From positions 1 through 12,821 of the forward strand of contig CAISJA010000373.1 of NCBI GenBank assembly GCA_903885525.1: a DNA stretch of 12,821 nt, written 5' to 3'. Of the stretch, positions 1-6,806 are shown piece by piece. The translations under genes were made by a program, and so were the position numbers. Under the pieces are notes generated by a model. It did not search any database. It saw only the letters and a program-made list of their open reading frames with translations, and was not told the DNA's origin. The stretch's first letter is position 1. Each line of letters starts with the position of its first letter. The DNA is from an uncultured Opitutaceae bacterium (GTDB lineage Bacteria; Verrucomicrobiota; Verrucomicrobiia; Opitutales; Opitutaceae).

Positions 1-2
1 GC

Positions 3-125
3 GGAATCGTCCTCATCTGGTGGCGCCGGCGGCACCCGGAAAAATGCGCGCCGGCTTTCGTTCTACGCAACCAACGTCACCTGCCCACCGCCTTGCATGA
101 ACTTTTTCAGCCACTTACGCGGTAG
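3..125 (+). CDS. C-terminal fragment of a possible membrane protein (partial, 5' end outside window)
   Basis: This frame is open from the window edge to a TAG stop at 123-125. It encodes about 40 residues. They begin with a hydrophobic run (GIVLIWW) followed by a basic stretch (RRRHPEK), the usual pattern where a last membrane helix leaves the bilayer into a cytoplasmic tail. The tail is short and polar and contains LPTALHELF. Third codon positions are mostly G or C in the first half and less so near the end. No family can be named from so little sequence. The other plus frames give low-complexity or unlikely peptides, and the minus strand here has only very short frames. It would run towards the DUF1826-like gene, which ends at 234 on the other strand. 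Confidence 0.38.
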   Translation, partial: GIVLIWWRRRHPEKCAPAFVLRNQRHLPTALHELFQPLTR

Positions 126-205
126 GAGTAAGGAGCCCTGGGGGCGGGGGCCGGCGAGTCAACCGGGCCGGATCGCAAGCAAGGTGAACGGGACAGCCGG
201 CCACT

Positions 206-226
206 GCCGGCACCGCGGCTGCCGGC
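206..226. terminator. GC-rich hairpin between convergent genes
   Basis: A perfect 7-bp inverted repeat, GCCGGCA (206-212) and TGCCGGC (220-226), encloses a 7-base loop. It sits between the plus-strand stop at 125 and the minus-strand stop at 234, where a shared terminator would be expected. There is no T-run on either side, so it is not a classical intrinsic terminator and may only slow polymerase or protect 3' ends. Confidence 0.3.
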
Positions 227-233
227 CCGCCGC

Positions 234-947
234 TCAACTGATCAGCAGCAGGCGCGGGGGGTCGCCGGGCGCGGTGTTGGGGGCGCGGTGGATGAAGGGC
301 GGGGCGGGATTGCCGGGATATTTCAGGGAGAGACGCCAGAGGTTGCCCTGGCCGAAGGAGAAGGGCCGGGCCGGCGGGAGCGGGACATAGTGGAGGTCGT
401 AGCAGTGTTCCTGCAGGAAAGCGCGGAATCCGTTGCCCTCCGCGCCGCCGAATTCCCGGAGCAGGGCCGTGCGGGTCTCCGGTCGGTCGATGCAGCGCTG
501 CGCCTCGCCTTGGCACAGGCCCTCGGTCGGAGCCCCGCTATAGGTGCAAAGCCAGGTGTCGGCCTCCACCGTGGCGCTGTCGGCGTGGTAGGAGAAGACG
601 TCCGTGGGCACAGGGCCCGGATGCTTGTCGCGGGCGTAGCCGTGGATGAGGTTGAGCGCGGGATCGAGACCGTGGTCCCGGAGCAGCCGCCAGTCGGCCA
701 GCATGACCGCGACTGCCGCCCGGCCCGCCGCGCCGAGCGGGAGGCGGCAAAGCTCGTCCTCGTCGAGCAGGTGAATGCCCTCCCGCCGCCCGGGCAGCGC
801 GGCGGCGACCGCGGCGAAGTCGCCCGGCAGCACGCGGGGCCAGCAGAGGGCGGTAACGCCGTCCGCGAGGCGGGTCGTAGCCAGTTCCGCAAAGCTGCGC
901 ACCCGCCGGAGGCAGGGATGGTCGGGAATAGGGGCGGGCAGGGTCAT
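234..947 (-). CDS. DUF1826-like protein of unknown function
   Basis: This gene encodes 237 residues from the ATG at 945-947. The frame stays open up to 1133, but the upstream 62 residues have no domain character and cover an AT-richer, promoter-like patch, so the internal ATG is preferred. No Shine-Dalgarno sequence precedes it. The C-terminal half carries FSYHADS (H121, D123), then LCTYSGAPTEGL (134-144), then LWRL and PPFIHRAP (H220), and ends with PRLLLIS. This order of an HxD, a TYxGxxTE segment, a late HRxP and a closing RLLL resembles DUF1826 proteins as I recall them. The function of that family is not established. The residues H121, D123, H220 and R232 also follow the spacing of Fe(II)/2-oxoglutarate oxygenases; that reading is inference only. 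It is followed on the minus strand by no other gene in the window. Confidence 0.62.
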   Translation of the reverse strand: MTLPAPIPDHPCLRRVRSFAELATTRLADGVTALCWPRVLPGDFAAVAAALPGRREGIHLLDEDELCRLPLGAAGRAAVAVMLADWRLLRDHGLDPALNLIHGYARDKHPGPVPTDVFSYHADSATVEADTWLCTYSGAPTEGLCQGEAQRCIDRPETRTALLREFGGAEGNGFRAFLQEHCYDLHYVPLPPARPFSFGQGNLWRLSLKYPGNPAPPFIHRAPNTAPGDPPRLLLIS

Positions 948-1051
948 GCCCGGAAAGTCAAAGGGCCAAAACCGGCGGACGGCGACACCGGATTCCCGGG
1001 CCCGGGGCGCGGGCGTCCCCCCCGTCGCCACCCGGCATTCCCCGCGATTAG

Positions 1052-1063
1052 TTGATGTATCAA
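1052..1063. promoter_or_regulatory. Perfect inverted repeat in an AT-richer patch upstream of the DUF1826-like gene
   Basis: TTGAT and ATCAA face each other across a GT spacer, giving a near-perfect 12-bp palindrome about 105 bp upstream of the chosen start at 947. It lies within a clearly AT-richer stretch (about 1045-1085) in an otherwise very GC-rich region, as is common for bacterial promoters and operators. A convincing -35/-10 pair could not be assigned, so this is only a candidate operator for the downstream minus-strand gene. Confidence 0.28.
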
Positions 1064-1196
1064 AGAATTCATTGACCGTTTCATGATCCGCCGCATGAAC
1101 TCGTTTTACGCCCACTGCGGTGCCTGCGGGCAACCCCTGCCCCGCTGCGACCAGCCGGCCGAGGGGACCGCACCCCCGAAGTTGCCGCCGGCCGGG

Positions 1197-2690
1197 TCAG
1201 CGGGGAGGCGGCGGGGCGGGCTGCTCGGCCTGTCGTTTCAGGGCCTCGATCAGGCCGGGGAAAACGAAGCGGTGAAAGGGGAGCACGGAATACCAATAGA
1301 GGTAGCCGAGGACACCGTGGGGCTCAAAGAAGGCGGTCTGCTCCACCCGCGAGCCGCCCGGCTCCGGCAGGACCTCGAACTGCAGCCACGCGCGGCCGGG
1401 CAGCTTCATCTCGGCCCGCAGCCGCAGCAGGTGCGCCGGCTCGAGGGCCTCCACCCGCCAGAAATCGAGGGGGTCTCCCACCCGCAGCTCGCGCGCGTGG
1501 CGCCGGCCGCGGCGCATGCCGACGCCCCCGCAGAACCGGTCCAGCACGCCGCGCAACTGCCAGAGAAAGTTTCCCGCCGGCCAGCCATGCTCGCCGCCGA
1601 GGGTGCAGATGGCCTCGAACACCCGTTCGGGAACGGCCTTGGTGCGGCGGCGGCGGCGGTCCAGCAGCATGCCTTCGTGCGAACCGAGCACATCCGCCTC
1701 CGGCTGGTCCTGCGTGAGGCTGGAGAGACTGGAGGCCCAGGTCGTCTCGACGAAATCGAGCGCCAGTCGCGTGAGGGCGCGGCGCACGGCCTCGCTATAG
1801 CCGGTGGGGGCGACGCGGAACGCCGTCCGGGCCCGGTCGTCGCGCACCACCACCTCGGTGCGCAGGCTTTCGACCAGCGGCTGGGCGATGCGGAAGGGCA
1901 CCGGGGTCAGGAGGTCGATCCAGCGGCTGCTGAGTTGGGGCCAGGGAACCGGAAAGGAGAAAATGAAGCGGCGGAGACTGCGGATCCGGGCGTACTGCAG
2001 CATCATTTCCTTGTAGCTGAGGATGTCGGCGCCGCCGATTTCGTAGATCCCGCTGGCGGTGGGATGGTCCAGCGCCTCCTCCAGGTATTCCAAAACCGAG
2101 CGGATGCCGATGGGCTGGCAACGGGTGTCGATCCACGGCGGGGCGATCATGACGGGGAGGAGCTCGACCAGGTGGCGGATGATCTCGAAGCTGGCGCTGC
2201 CGGAGCCGACGATGACCGCGGCGCGGAACTCGATCACCGGCACGCCGCAGGCGGACAGGCAGCGGCCCACTTCCTGACGGGAGACGAGGTGCTTGCTGTG
2301 CACCTTTTCCGGATCGCCCAGCCCGCCGAGGTAGATGATGCGCCGCACGCCCGCCTGCGCCGCCGCCGCTCCGAACCGCGTGGCCATGAGGTGGTCGCGT
2401 TCCCGAAAAGCCAGGCCCGCCGCCATCGAGTGGACCAGGTAGTAGGCGGTCCCGATGCCCGCGAGCACCCGCGCGGCGGTGGCCGGGTCCTCGAGGTCGC
2501 CCGCCACGATTTCCACCCCGGGCCAAGGGTAGCCTGCCAGCCGGTGCGGATCCCGGGCCACGCAGCGCACCTGCCGTCCCCGGGCCAGCAGGCGCGGCAC
2601 CAGGCGCCCGCCGATGTACCCGGTGGCCCCCGTTACCAGGATGCGGGCCGGGGCCTCCTTGGCCTCCGCCGGCGCAGGGGTTTCGTTCAT
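1197..2690 (-). CDS. SDR-family NAD(P)-binding protein with C-terminal DUF2867 domain
   Basis: This 497-residue protein starts at an ATG preceded by a strong Shine-Dalgarno sequence, AAGGAGG (complement of 2700-2706), nine bases away. The N-terminal half is an atypical short-chain dehydrogenase (YbjT/COG0702 type). It has a Rossmann glycine motif TGATGYIGG (20-28), a likely NADP-preferring CVARDP (43-48), and the family segments RIIYLGGLGD (117-126), SRQEVG (137-142) and EFRAAVIVGSGS (154-165). From about residue 335 to 488 there is a DUF2867 domain, a START/polyketide-cyclase-like module, with DFWRVE, LRLRAEMKLPG, and WLQFEV followed by FFEPHGVLGYLYWY and a terminal PFHRFVF. The catalytic Tyr-x-x-x-Lys of classical SDRs is not evident, so it may bind a nucleotide without being a standard dehydrogenase. 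The substrate is unknown. The gene lies 248 bp downstream of the small membrane protein on the same strand and has its own ribosome site. Confidence 0.9.
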   Translation of the reverse strand: MNETPAPAEAKEAPARILVTGATGYIGGRLVPRLLARGRQVRCVARDPHRLAGYPWPGVEIVAGDLEDPATAARVLAGIGTAYYLVHSMAAGLAFRERDHLMATRFGAAAAQAGVRRIIYLGGLGDPEKVHSKHLVSRQEVGRCLSACGVPVIEFRAAVIVGSGSASFEIIRHLVELLPVMIAPPWIDTRCQPIGIRSVLEYLEEALDHPTASGIYEIGGADILSYKEMMLQYARIRSLRRFIFSFPVPWPQLSSRWIDLLTPVPFRIAQPLVESLRTEVVVRDDRARTAFRVAPTGYSEAVRRALTRLALDFVETTWASSLSSLTQDQPEADVLGSHEGMLLDRRRRRTKAVPERVFEAICTLGGEHGWPAGNFLWQLRGVLDRFCGGVGMRRGRRHARELRVGDPLDFWRVEALEPAHLLRLRAEMKLPGRAWLQFEVLPEPGGSRVEQTAFFEPHGVLGYLYWYSVLPFHRFVFPGLIEALKRQAEQPAPPPPR

Positions 2691-2699
2691 CTGTGGGCG

Positions 2700-2706
2700 C
2701 CTCCTT
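2700..2706 (-). promoter_or_regulatory. Strong Shine-Dalgarno site of the SDR-DUF2867 gene
   Basis: On the minus strand this reads AAGGAGG, nine bases before the ATG at 2688-2690. It fixes the start of that gene. It is notable because almost every other gene in the window lacks a recognisable Shine-Dalgarno sequence. Confidence 0.7.
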
Positions 2707-2937
2707 GCGGAAGGGTCGGCCGGCCGGGTCGGGCAAGGGCGGTGGAACTCATGCTGGCAGCCTACCGTTTCGAGGTGAAGCGGTGCGTCCCGGTCGCCCG
2801 GGCCAGGGTCGGCTCCGCGCCCAACCGGGGCGGCGGCGGCAGGGCGAAAACCGGGCGGGGGCGCATGGCGACGAATCTGGGGAGCCGGCCGGCGGTGTCA
2901 CGATCAATCCCGTGGGCGGCTCTCCGCGGACGACCAG

Positions 2938-3309
2938 CTACTGGCCGCCATGCGGGAGGGTCTCGTGGTGGCGGCGGTGGCGGAGCCAACTGTGGTGGTG
3001 CGGCACCGGTTCCTTCATCTGGGCGGGGGTGCTCTCCTCCGGGATGCCGTAGATGATATAGCCGGCGATGGCACCCATGAGGACCGGTCCGAAAAGCAGC
3101 AATTCGACCACCAAGGTATATTGCAAGGCCTTCCGGTTGCTGTGCGGCTCGCCTTTGCGGTTCGGGGGCAACCGCGGTTTTGCCTCCCAGTGAGCCGGTG
3201 CCAAACCATACAGCCTCCGGTCTTCCGCCTCCTTTTCGGCCAAAAGGTCCTTCCCCTTGGTGAGGCGGACAGGCCGAATTTGGCCAATGCGGCGGCCGGA
3301 GAATTCCAT
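2938..3309 (-). CDS. Small single-span membrane protein with His-rich C-terminus, unknown
   Basis: This frame encodes 123 residues from the ATG at 3307-3309, which has a modest AGGA five bases upstream. It ends at a TAG (2938-2940). Residues 1-62 are polar and strongly basic (for example RIGQIRPVRLTKGKDLLAEK). One hydrophobic segment follows at about 64-88, containing VVELLLFGPVLMGAIAGYII. The tail (90-123) carries seven histidines, including HHH at 104-106 and HRRHH at 111-115, which could bind metal or simply reflect a charged anchor. No family is recognised. The frame extends further upstream to 3429, but that part is Gly/Pro/Arg-rich and runs through a strong hairpin, so the internal start is preferred. 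An antisense frame here is open but has no protein-like features. The gene diverges from the ABC transporter gene. Confidence 0.58.
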   Translation of the reverse strand: MEFSGRRIGQIRPVRLTKGKDLLAEKEAEDRRLYGLAPAHWEAKPRLPPNRKGEPHSNRKALQYTLVVELLLFGPVLMGAIAGYIIYGIPEESTPAQMKEPVPHHHSWLRHRRHHETLPHGGQ

Positions 3310-3355
3310 GGCTGTCCTGATCGGCGCAAACCGGCCGGACTTGAAGCCTTTTTGG

Positions 3356-3382
3356 CCGCCGCCCCCTCTTCCGGGGCGGCGG
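3356..3382. promoter_or_regulatory. Strong GC hairpin in the divergent intergenic region
   Basis: A perfect 10-bp inverted repeat, CCGCCGCCCC (3356-3365) and GGGGCGGCGG (3373-3382), encloses a 7-base loop. It lies 47 bp upstream of the minus-strand start at 3309 and 103 bp upstream of the plus-strand start at 3486. On the plus strand five T's precede it rather than follow it, so it is not an intrinsic terminator in either direction. It could be a 5' leader structure of either gene. Confidence 0.4.
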
Positions 3383-3485
3383 GTGCCGGGGTACGGGATT
3401 GTGGTTGGCGCAGGGGCGCGGGGGCGCATGCTCGGGCCCGCCCTATGCTGCGTGCTCCTTCTCCCGCCCGTCCTTCCGCCCGCCC

Positions 3486-5363
3486 ATGAACGCCCACGGC
3501 TGGCGCGGGGCCCATTCGCTGCATAAGGACGAGTCCGTGCTCAAGCACCCGCTCGCCCCGGGCACGATCCCGCGCGTGCTGCAACTGGCGCGCTCCTCCG
3601 CCGGCATCCTGGCGTTCTTCCTCGGGCTGGTCGTGCTCGATGCCGCCGTCGGGGTGGTGAATCCCCTCCTGTACCGGCAGCTGATCAACCGCGGCATTTT
3701 GGGCCACGACCCCCGCCTGATCGTCACCCTGGCGCTCGGTGCCGCCGGCGTGGCGGTGCTCGATGCCGCCCTCACCTTCTGGCAGCGGCAGATCGCGGTG
3801 CGGGTCGGCCTGGAGCTCGTCCTCGACCTGCGCACCCGGGTCTTTGTGCACCTGCAGGGCATGTCGCTGGCCTTTTTCACCCGCGCCCGCACGGGCGCGC
3901 TCGTGAGCCGGCTCAACAGCGATGTGGGCGGGGTCCGCGATGCCTTCACCGACATCCTCTCCACCGCGGTTGGCAACCTTGTGACCGTCCTCCTCGTGCT
4001 GGCGGCCATGTTCCTGCTGTCGTGGAAACTCACTCTCTGCGCCCTGGTGCTGGTGCCTCTTTTCCTGCTGCCGGCCCGCGCGGTCGGCCGGCATCTGCGC
4101 CGCCTCACCCGCGAGAGCTACGACCGCAATGCGGAGATGAACAACCTGATGGTGGAGCGTTTCAACGTCGCCGGTGCCATGGTGGCCAAAATCTTCGGCC
4201 GGCCGGAAGAGGAAAAGGCCCTGTTCGTGCGCCAGGCCGGGCGCGTCCGCGACATCGGGCTGACGGTGTCCACCTATTCGCGGCTGCTGTTCATCGGGCT
4301 GGGGCTGATCGCCTCGCTGGCGGTCGCCGTCGTCTATGGCTGGGGCGGCGTGCAGGTGGTGCACCACGCCCTCGACCTCGGCACCGTGGTGGCGCTGATT
4401 TCCTACCTGCTCCGGCTCTATGGGCCGGTCACCGCCCTCTCCAACCTGCAGGTGGATGTGATGACCACGCTGGTCTCCTTCGAGCGCGTCTTCGAGGTGC
4501 TCGACCTCCAGCCCTCGGTGACGGAGGCACCCGGGGCGCGGGCGCTGCCGGCCGGACCGGTGCGGCTGGAGTTTGACCAGGTGGATTTCCGCTATCCCAC
4601 GGCCCGGGAGGTGTCGCTGGCCTCGCTCGAATCGGTCGCCGTGCTCGGCCGGCATCCCGAGCGCCAGATCCTGCACGACCTCAGCTTCACGGCCGAGCCG
4701 GGCCAGATGATCGCCCTCGTCGGGCCTTCCGGGGCGGGCAAGACCACTCTCGCCCAGCTCGCCGCCCGGCTGTACGACGTGCGCGCCGGTGCCATCCGCA
4801 TCAACGGCACCGATCTGCGCGAAGCCACGCTTGCCTCTGTCCGGCAGACGGTCGGGATGGTGATGCAGGACGCCCACCTTTTCCACGACACCTTGCGAGC
4901 CAACCTGCTGTACGCCCGGCCCGACGCGACGGAGGCCGAGCTGGCCGCGGCGCTGGAGGACGCACAGATTGCCCATGTGGTCGCCGCCCTGCCCCAGGGC
5001 CTCGACACCGTCGTCGGCGACCGCGGGCACCGGCTGTCCGGCGGCGAGAAACAGCGGGTGGCCATCGCCCGGCTGCTGCTCAAGGCCCCGGCTTTGGTGA
5101 TCCTTGATGAGGCCACGGCCCATCTCGACTCCGAGTCCGAGCGCGCCATCCAGGCCGCCTTCACTTCCGCCCTGCGTGGCCGCACCTCGCTGGTGATCGC
5201 GCACCGGCTCTCGACCGTGCAGCATGCGGACCTGATTCTCGTGCTGCAGGACGGGCGGATCGTCGAGCGCGGGTGCCATGCCGGGCTGCTGGAGACCGGC
5301 CGGCTGTATGGCCAGCTCTACCGGACGCAGTTTGCCACCCGGCCGGCGGCCGGACCGGAGTAA
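3486..5363 (+). CDS. ABC exporter half-transporter (fused permease and ATPase)
   Basis: This 625-residue type IV (ABCB-like) half-transporter should act as a dimer in the cytoplasmic membrane; its substrate is unknown. The membrane domain covers about residues 35-335, with hydrophobic helices near 39-61, 78-97, 160-196 and 265-310, and an intracellular-loop motif GALVSRLNSDVGGVRDAF at 137-154. The ATPase has the A-loop tyrosine in FRYP (Y370), Walker A GPSGAGKTT (413-421), Q-loop Q461 in VMQDAHLF, signature LSGGEKQR (517-524), Walker B LVILDEA with E542, D-loop AHLDSE and H-loop H573 in IAHRLST. All catalytic residues are present. An extra segment of about 20 residues (372-394) sits between the A-loop and the next strand; I associate this variant with actinobacterial ABC exporters. 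The start at 3486 is the first ATG giving a normal N-terminus, since the upstream extension is low-complexity. No Shine-Dalgarno site is visible. Confidence 0.95.
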   Translation: MNAHGWRGAHSLHKDESVLKHPLAPGTIPRVLQLARSSAGILAFFLGLVVLDAAVGVVNPLLYRQLINRGILGHDPRLIVTLALGAAGVAVLDAALTFWQRQIAVRVGLELVLDLRTRVFVHLQGMSLAFFTRARTGALVSRLNSDVGGVRDAFTDILSTAVGNLVTVLLVLAAMFLLSWKLTLCALVLVPLFLLPARAVGRHLRRLTRESYDRNAEMNNLMVERFNVAGAMVAKIFGRPEEEKALFVRQAGRVRDIGLTVSTYSRLLFIGLGLIASLAVAVVYGWGGVQVVHHALDLGTVVALISYLLRLYGPVTALSNLQVDVMTTLVSFERVFEVLDLQPSVTEAPGARALPAGPVRLEFDQVDFRYPTAREVSLASLESVAVLGRHPERQILHDLSFTAEPGQMIALVGPSGAGKTTLAQLAARLYDVRAGAIRINGTDLREATLASVRQTVGMVMQDAHLFHDTLRANLLYARPDATEAELAAALEDAQIAHVVAALPQGLDTVVGDRGHRLSGGEKQRVAIARLLLKAPALVILDEATAHLDSESERAIQAAFTSALRGRTSLVIAHRLSTVQHADLILVLQDGRIVERGCHAGLLETGRLYGQLYRTQFATRPAAGPE

Positions 5364-5368
5364 ACGCT

Positions 5369-5397
5369 GCCCCGGGCTTGCTGCGGGGGGCTTTTCT
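5369..5397 (+). terminator. Probable intrinsic terminator of the ABC transporter gene
   Basis: Six bases after the TAA stop, GCCCC (5369-5373) pairs with GGGGC (5387-5391), followed at once by TTTTCTT (5392-5398). The stem is short but all G-C, and the T-rich tail is correctly placed. It should separate this gene from the MFS gene downstream. Confidence 0.55.
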
Positions 5398-5400
5398 TGC

Positions 5401-5498
5401 CACGGATGGACCGGCACAAACCGCGGCCGCTCCGGCCCCCCGGGCCTCCTTCGCTTCCCGGCACCGCCACCACGGTCTTTTTTCCTGTGCGTTTCGTG
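5401..5498. repeat. Possible degenerate dispersed intergenic repeat
   Basis: The left part begins CACGGATGGACCGGCACAAA (5401-5420). The right part contains TGTGCGTTTCGTG (5486-5498), whose complement, CACGAAACGCACA, echoes the left arm. Between them is GC-rich filler and a T-run at about 5477-5483. This CACGGATGG-type wording with an inverted copy resembles intergenic repeats that I recall from Verrucomicrobia and Planctomycetes. Here the arms match only loosely. The segment fills the gap between the ABC and MFS genes and shows no coding frame. Confidence 0.3.
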
Positions 5499-5527
5499 AA
5501 TTCTCCCGTCCAACCCTGCGGCGGCCC

Positions 5528-6751
5528 ATGATGGCCGCCCCACTCCCCCGCGCGGCGGCGCGCTTGGAGCCGCCCGGCACCCGGGCGGTGCTGGCTACCA
5601 TGATTGCCGGCGGCTGCTCGTTCCTGGGTTTTTACTGCACGCAGCCGTTGCTGCCCCTGTTCCAGCGGCAGTTCCACGCCTCCGAGGTCGCCGTCAGCCT
5701 GACGGTGGGCGTGGTCACGCTGGCGGTGGCCGGCATGGCGCCGGTGGTCGGCCTGCTGGCGGAGAGCATCGGCCGGAAGCGCATCATTGTGCCGGCACTG
5801 TTCGCCCTGTCTCTGCCCCTGTTCCTGGCCGCGACCGCCACCAGCCTTAAAACGTTGATCCTTTGGCGGGGGCTGCAGGGCTTGTGCGTGCCCGGCGTGC
5901 TGGCGGTCATCATGGCTTACATCCACGAGGAATTCGCCGGCCGGACCGGGGCGGTGATGTCGGCCTATGTGGCGGGGACGGTCTTCGGCGGCTTCGCGGG
6001 GCGGTTCCTGACCGGGATGATCGCGGCGCGCTGGGATTGGCCGGCGGCGTTTGTCGTGCTGGGCCTCCTGAATCTGTTCGGGGCGGTGGCGGTGCTGGCG
6101 TGGCTGCCGCGGTCGACCCATTTCGTGCCGGGCCAGCCGCTGCGCCAGTCCCTCGCCCAGACCTGGGCGCATGGGCGCAATCCCCGGCTGCTGCTCGTCT
6201 GCGGCCTGGGGTTCATGGTGCTCTTCTCGCTGGTGGGCGTGTTCACCTACGCCAATTTCTATCTCGCCCGGCCGCCGTTCCGCCTCGGTACGGCCGGGCT
6301 CGGCAGCATCTTCTTCGTCTACCTGTTCGGCTGTCTCGTCACGCCGCTTTCGGGACGATTTCTCGACCGGTACGGTTTCAGCCGGACGGCATGGCTCTCG
6401 TTCGGCTTCTGCCTGACCGGGCTGGGACTGACCCTGCGGCCTTCCCTGCCGGCGGTGCTCGCCGGGCTGGCGTTTTACTCCACCGGGCTGTTTGTGATGC
6501 AGGGTGCGGCCACGGTGCTGACCGGCGTGGTGGCGGGGCGGGCGCGGTCGGCGGCGGCTGGCCTGTATGTGACCTGCTATTATCTCGGCGGCAGCGTCGG
6601 CACCGCGCTGCCCGCGTGGTTTTGGGGCTGGGGCGGCTGGCCGGCCTGCGTGGCGCTGTTTGCGGCCACGAGTGTCCTCATGCTGTCGCTGGGCCTGGCC
6701 GGCAGCGGTTCCCTCCCGGGCCGGCAGCCGGGGCGGGCCGCGCCATCCTGA
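5528..6751 (+). CDS. MFS transporter, YnfM-like (DHA1 family) exporter
   Basis: This 407-residue protein is hydrophobic throughout, consistent with about twelve membrane helices and close to the usual length for the family. The first helix region carries SFLGFYCTQPLLPLFQRQF (31-49), a pattern typical of the YnfM/arabinose-efflux-like group. The MFS motif A follows as GLLAESIGRKR (75-85). Later segments include RGLQG, AGTVFGGFAGRFLTGMIA, and, in the second half, PLSGRFLDRYGFSR, a second motif-A-like loop. Such proteins export small molecules, often drugs or sugars, using the proton gradient; the substrate here cannot be read. The frame is open further upstream, but that region overlaps the ABC gene and its terminator, so ATG 5528 (or the adjacent 5531) is chosen. 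No Shine-Dalgarno site is visible. The gene ends 55 bp from the convergent MarR gene, which might regulate it in trans. Confidence 0.92.
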   Translation: MMAAPLPRAAARLEPPGTRAVLATMIAGGCSFLGFYCTQPLLPLFQRQFHASEVAVSLTVGVVTLAVAGMAPVVGLLAESIGRKRIIVPALFALSLPLFLAATATSLKTLILWRGLQGLCVPGVLAVIMAYIHEEFAGRTGAVMSAYVAGTVFGGFAGRFLTGMIAARWDWPAAFVVLGLLNLFGAVAVLAWLPRSTHFVPGQPLRQSLAQTWAHGRNPRLLLVCGLGFMVLFSLVGVFTYANFYLARPPFRLGTAGLGSIFFVYLFGCLVTPLSGRFLDRYGFSRTAWLSFGFCLTGLGLTLRPSLPAVLAGLAFYSTGLFVMQGAATVLTGVVAGRARSAAAGLYVTCYYLGGSVGTALPAWFWGWGGWPACVALFAATSVLMLSLGLAGSGSLPGRQPGRAAPS

Positions 6752-6806
6752 ACGGGCGGACGCTGCGCCGGGGCCAGTCGTCCGGGCCCGGGCCGCCGGG
6801 GAGCGT

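Noticed and set aside
288..1055. Open frame of 255 codons on the plus strand
   Set aside because: It is antisense to the DUF1826-like gene, which has recognisable motifs; the plus-strand product looks like a complement artefact.
2762..2989. Short minus-strand frame of 75 codons upstream of the SDR gene
   Set aside because: Its product is proline- and arginine-rich without features, and it overlaps the end of the better-supported membrane protein gene.
1083..3056. Long open frame (657 codons) on the plus strand
   Set aside because: It is antisense to the SDR-DUF2867 gene, which has a clear Rossmann motif and a strong ribosome site. The plus-strand product has no recognisable fold.
3015..5543. 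Very long open frame (842 codons) on the minus strand
   Set aside because: It is antisense to the ABC transporter gene, whose motifs are complete. Its product is rich in His, Gly, Gln, Asp and Arg with no domain, typical of the complement of a high-GC gene.
6757..6784. Possible terminator between the MFS gene and marR (CGGACG with CGTCCG)
   Set aside because: The stem is only six pairs with a 16-base loop and no T-run on either strand, so it is not distinguishable from GC-rich background.
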